Source: Actinomadura fibrosa
GTDB lineage: Bacteria > Actinomycetota > Actinomycetes > Streptosporangiales > Streptosporangiaceae
Reading direction: 5' to 3'
Assembly: GCF_900659615.1 (NCBI RefSeq)
Contig: NZ_CAACUY010000080.1
Span: forward strand, 1-35,458
DNA: 35,458 nucleotides
Shown here: one piece after another, positions 34,146-35,458 of the stretch
How positions within the stretch are numbered: position 1 is the stretch's first letter
How the letters are laid out: the number at the start of each line of letters is the position of its first letter
Notes under the pieces: model-generated
Seen by the model: only the letters and a program-made list of their open reading frames with translations
Told to the model about the DNA's origin: nothing
The model's database searches: none
Translations under genes and position numbers: made by a program

Positions 34146-35458
34146 CACGCGGATTCTAGGGCGAGCCGGGACAGTTCCCTCCGGGACGAGACGCCGAGCT
34201 TCGGGTAGGCCTTGTAGAGGTGGTACTCGACCGTCCGGGGGCTCAGGAAGAGCTGCGCGGCGATCTCGCGGCTGCTGATGCCCGCGGCGGCGAGCCGGAC
34301 GACCTGGAGTTCCTGGGGTGTGAGGCGGTCGAGGAGGTCGGGGGCCGCGGGGACGGACGCGGTGCCGGGCGCGCCGGTGGCACGGAGTTCGGCGCGGGCG
34401 CGGTCGAGCCATGGCGTCGCGCGGAGCCGCTCGAAGGTCCGGGCGGCCGAGTCGAGGGGGACGCGGGCGTCCGAGCGGCGGCGGGCGCGGCGCAGCCACT
34501 CGCCGTACAGGAGCTCCGTCCGGGCGCGCTCGAACGGCCGGGTCGACGCCTCGTGCAGGCGGACGGCCCGCTCGTACGGCTCGCCGGTGTCGTCGAGGAG
34601 GGCCTCGCAGCGCAGCGCCACGGCGAGCGCCCACGGCTGCCGGCCCGCCTCCGCCCAGCTCCGGAACCGCTCGTAGGCGGGACGGGCCTCGTCCGGCCGC
34701 CCGGCCCGGACCGCGGCCTCGACCAGGTCGGCCACCGACTGGAGGACGTCCGCGCTGTGCGGGTGCGAGCCCCGCGCGATGCCGTCGAGGCGCCGCAACG
34801 CGTCGTCGTACCGGCCGAGGCCCAGGTCGAGGAGCGCGAGCGCGCCGTCGCCGGGTTCGGCCAGCGCGTTCAGGCGGTCCTCGTCGCCCTCGATGGCCGC
34901 GATCCTTGCGAGGACGGCGCCGAGCCGCCGCTCGCGTCCGGGACGTCCGTCGCCGGGGTGCCCGTCGCGGCCGGGGAGGCCGGTGTCGCGGGCGAGGGCG
35001 ATCGCCTCGGCGACGAGGGACTCCGCGTCGGTGTGCAGGCCCAGCGCGATCCGGGCCTGCGCCTCGGCGCGCAGGACGTGCGGGAGCGCGCCGACCAGCC
35101 CGTGCCGGCGGCAGCGCGCGGCCTCGGCGGCGGCCAGCTCCAGCGCCGCGTCGTCGTCGCCGAGGATGAGCGCGAACTGCGCGCACTGGATGCAGCCTCC
35201 CGGGCCCAGGCCGGCGCCTCCCGGCGCGAGGGCGGCGCGGGCCTCGGCGACCAGGTCCGCGAGGATCGGCAGGCCCTGGGCGTGGTCGCCGCCGGCCAGG
35301 AGCGCGAGGCCGCGGACGGCCCGGTCGTCCGGCAGCAGTTCGGCGGCGCGCAGCACCGCGGGGACCTCGCCGGACGTCCACGCGTACGTCGCGGCGGTCC
35401 GCAGCATCGCGGCGCGGTGCTCCGGGGCGGCGTGGACGGCGTGCTCGGCCATCTGGCG
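34145..35458 (-). CDS. LuxR-family transcriptional regulator, C-terminal part
   Basis: At least 437 residues are in the window; the frame is open to the right edge, so the N-terminus (probably an AAA/LAL ATPase domain) is outside. Helical TPR-like repeats fill most of the visible part. The C-terminal LuxR helix-turn-helix is clear: LTPQELQVVRLAAAGISSRE then IAAQLFLSPRTVEYHLYKAY. This layout fits the large ATP-binding LuxR (LAL/MalT-like) regulators of actinomycetes. It is translationally coupled to the ADP-ribosylglycohydrolase gene, which may be its target or partner. Confidence 0.9.
   Translation of the reverse strand, partial: RQMAEHAVHAAPEHRAAMLRTAATYAWTSGEVPAVLRAAELLPDDRAVRGLALLAGGDHAQGLPILADLVAEARAALAPGGAGLGPGGCIQCAQFALILGDDDAALELAAAEAARCRRHGLVGALPHVLRAEAQARIALGLHTDAESLVAEAIALARDTGLPGRDGHPGDGRPGRERRLGAVLARIAAIEGDEDRLNALAEPGDGALALLDLGLGRYDDALRRLDGIARGSHPHSADVLQSVADLVEAAVRAGRPDEARPAYERFRSWAEAGRQPWALAVALRCEALLDDTGEPYERAVRLHEASTRPFERARTELLYGEWLRRARRRSDARVPLDSAARTFERLRATPWLDRARAELRATGAPGTASVPAAPDLLDRLTPQELQVVRLAAAGISSREIAAQLFLSPRTVEYHLYKAYPKLGVSSRRELSRLALESA

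Noticed and set aside
33273..35381. Reading the ADP-ribosylglycohydrolase as a 702-residue fusion
   Set aside because: The upstream half is a shadow of the LuxR gene in another frame; the TGATG overlap marks the true start.
1..35458. CRISPR array
   Set aside because: No regularly spaced short repeats with unique spacers; the repeats found are within coding TPR or solenoid units.

Overview
The base composition (high GC, strong G/C third positions), GTG and TTG starts, an Lsr2 nucleoid protein and the style of the regulators point to an actinomycete chromosome, probably Streptosporangiales such as Actinomadura; the genus is an inference. The window has two parts. Bases 1 to about 29,500 are an accessory region rich in insertion sequences, broken genes and defence-like operons. 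From tRNA-Lys(TTT) at 29,523-29,598 rightward the sequence is compact and ordinary: amidase, cytochrome P450, thioesterase, dienelactone hydrolase, ADP-ribosylglycohydrolase and a LuxR regulator.

Left to right: the 3' end of a transposase; a minus-strand three-gene operon (membrane GAF protein, membrane TPR protein, small protein) resembling actinobacterial conflict-system components; a transposase relic; a tightly overlapping plus-strand operon of an unknown protein, an MpaB/rubber-oxygenase-like haem protein and a cyclase-AAA-TPR protein, ending in a 40-residue ORF; a two-gene unit of an unknown helical protein and a phospholipase-D-like protein broken by two homopolymer frameshifts; a truncated membrane protein; two insertion sequences (IS701-like, then IS1182-like) stacked so that they share a CTAG target copy; a 50-residue membrane protein; an HTH, coiled-coil, helical-repeat protein with a fresh 105-bp tandem duplication; a degraded PD-(D/E)xK-like nuclease; an integrase-core insertion sequence that cut off the end of a sigma-like gene, whose upstream region carries a nested 54-bp dyad; lsr2; and a two-gene CBASS anti-phage unit (SLATT membrane effector plus CD-NTase).

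The clearest known system is the CBASS pair: the CD-NTase should make a cyclic nucleotide that opens or activates the 2-TM SLATT protein. The best candidates for undescribed systems are the oxygenase/cyclase operon (4,861-11,146), the unknown-plus-PLD unit (11,372-15,470) and the GAF/TPR operon (350-3,422). Their functions are inferred from gene architecture only. Several indels fall in homopolymers or short repeats, so some frameshifts may be sequence errors.
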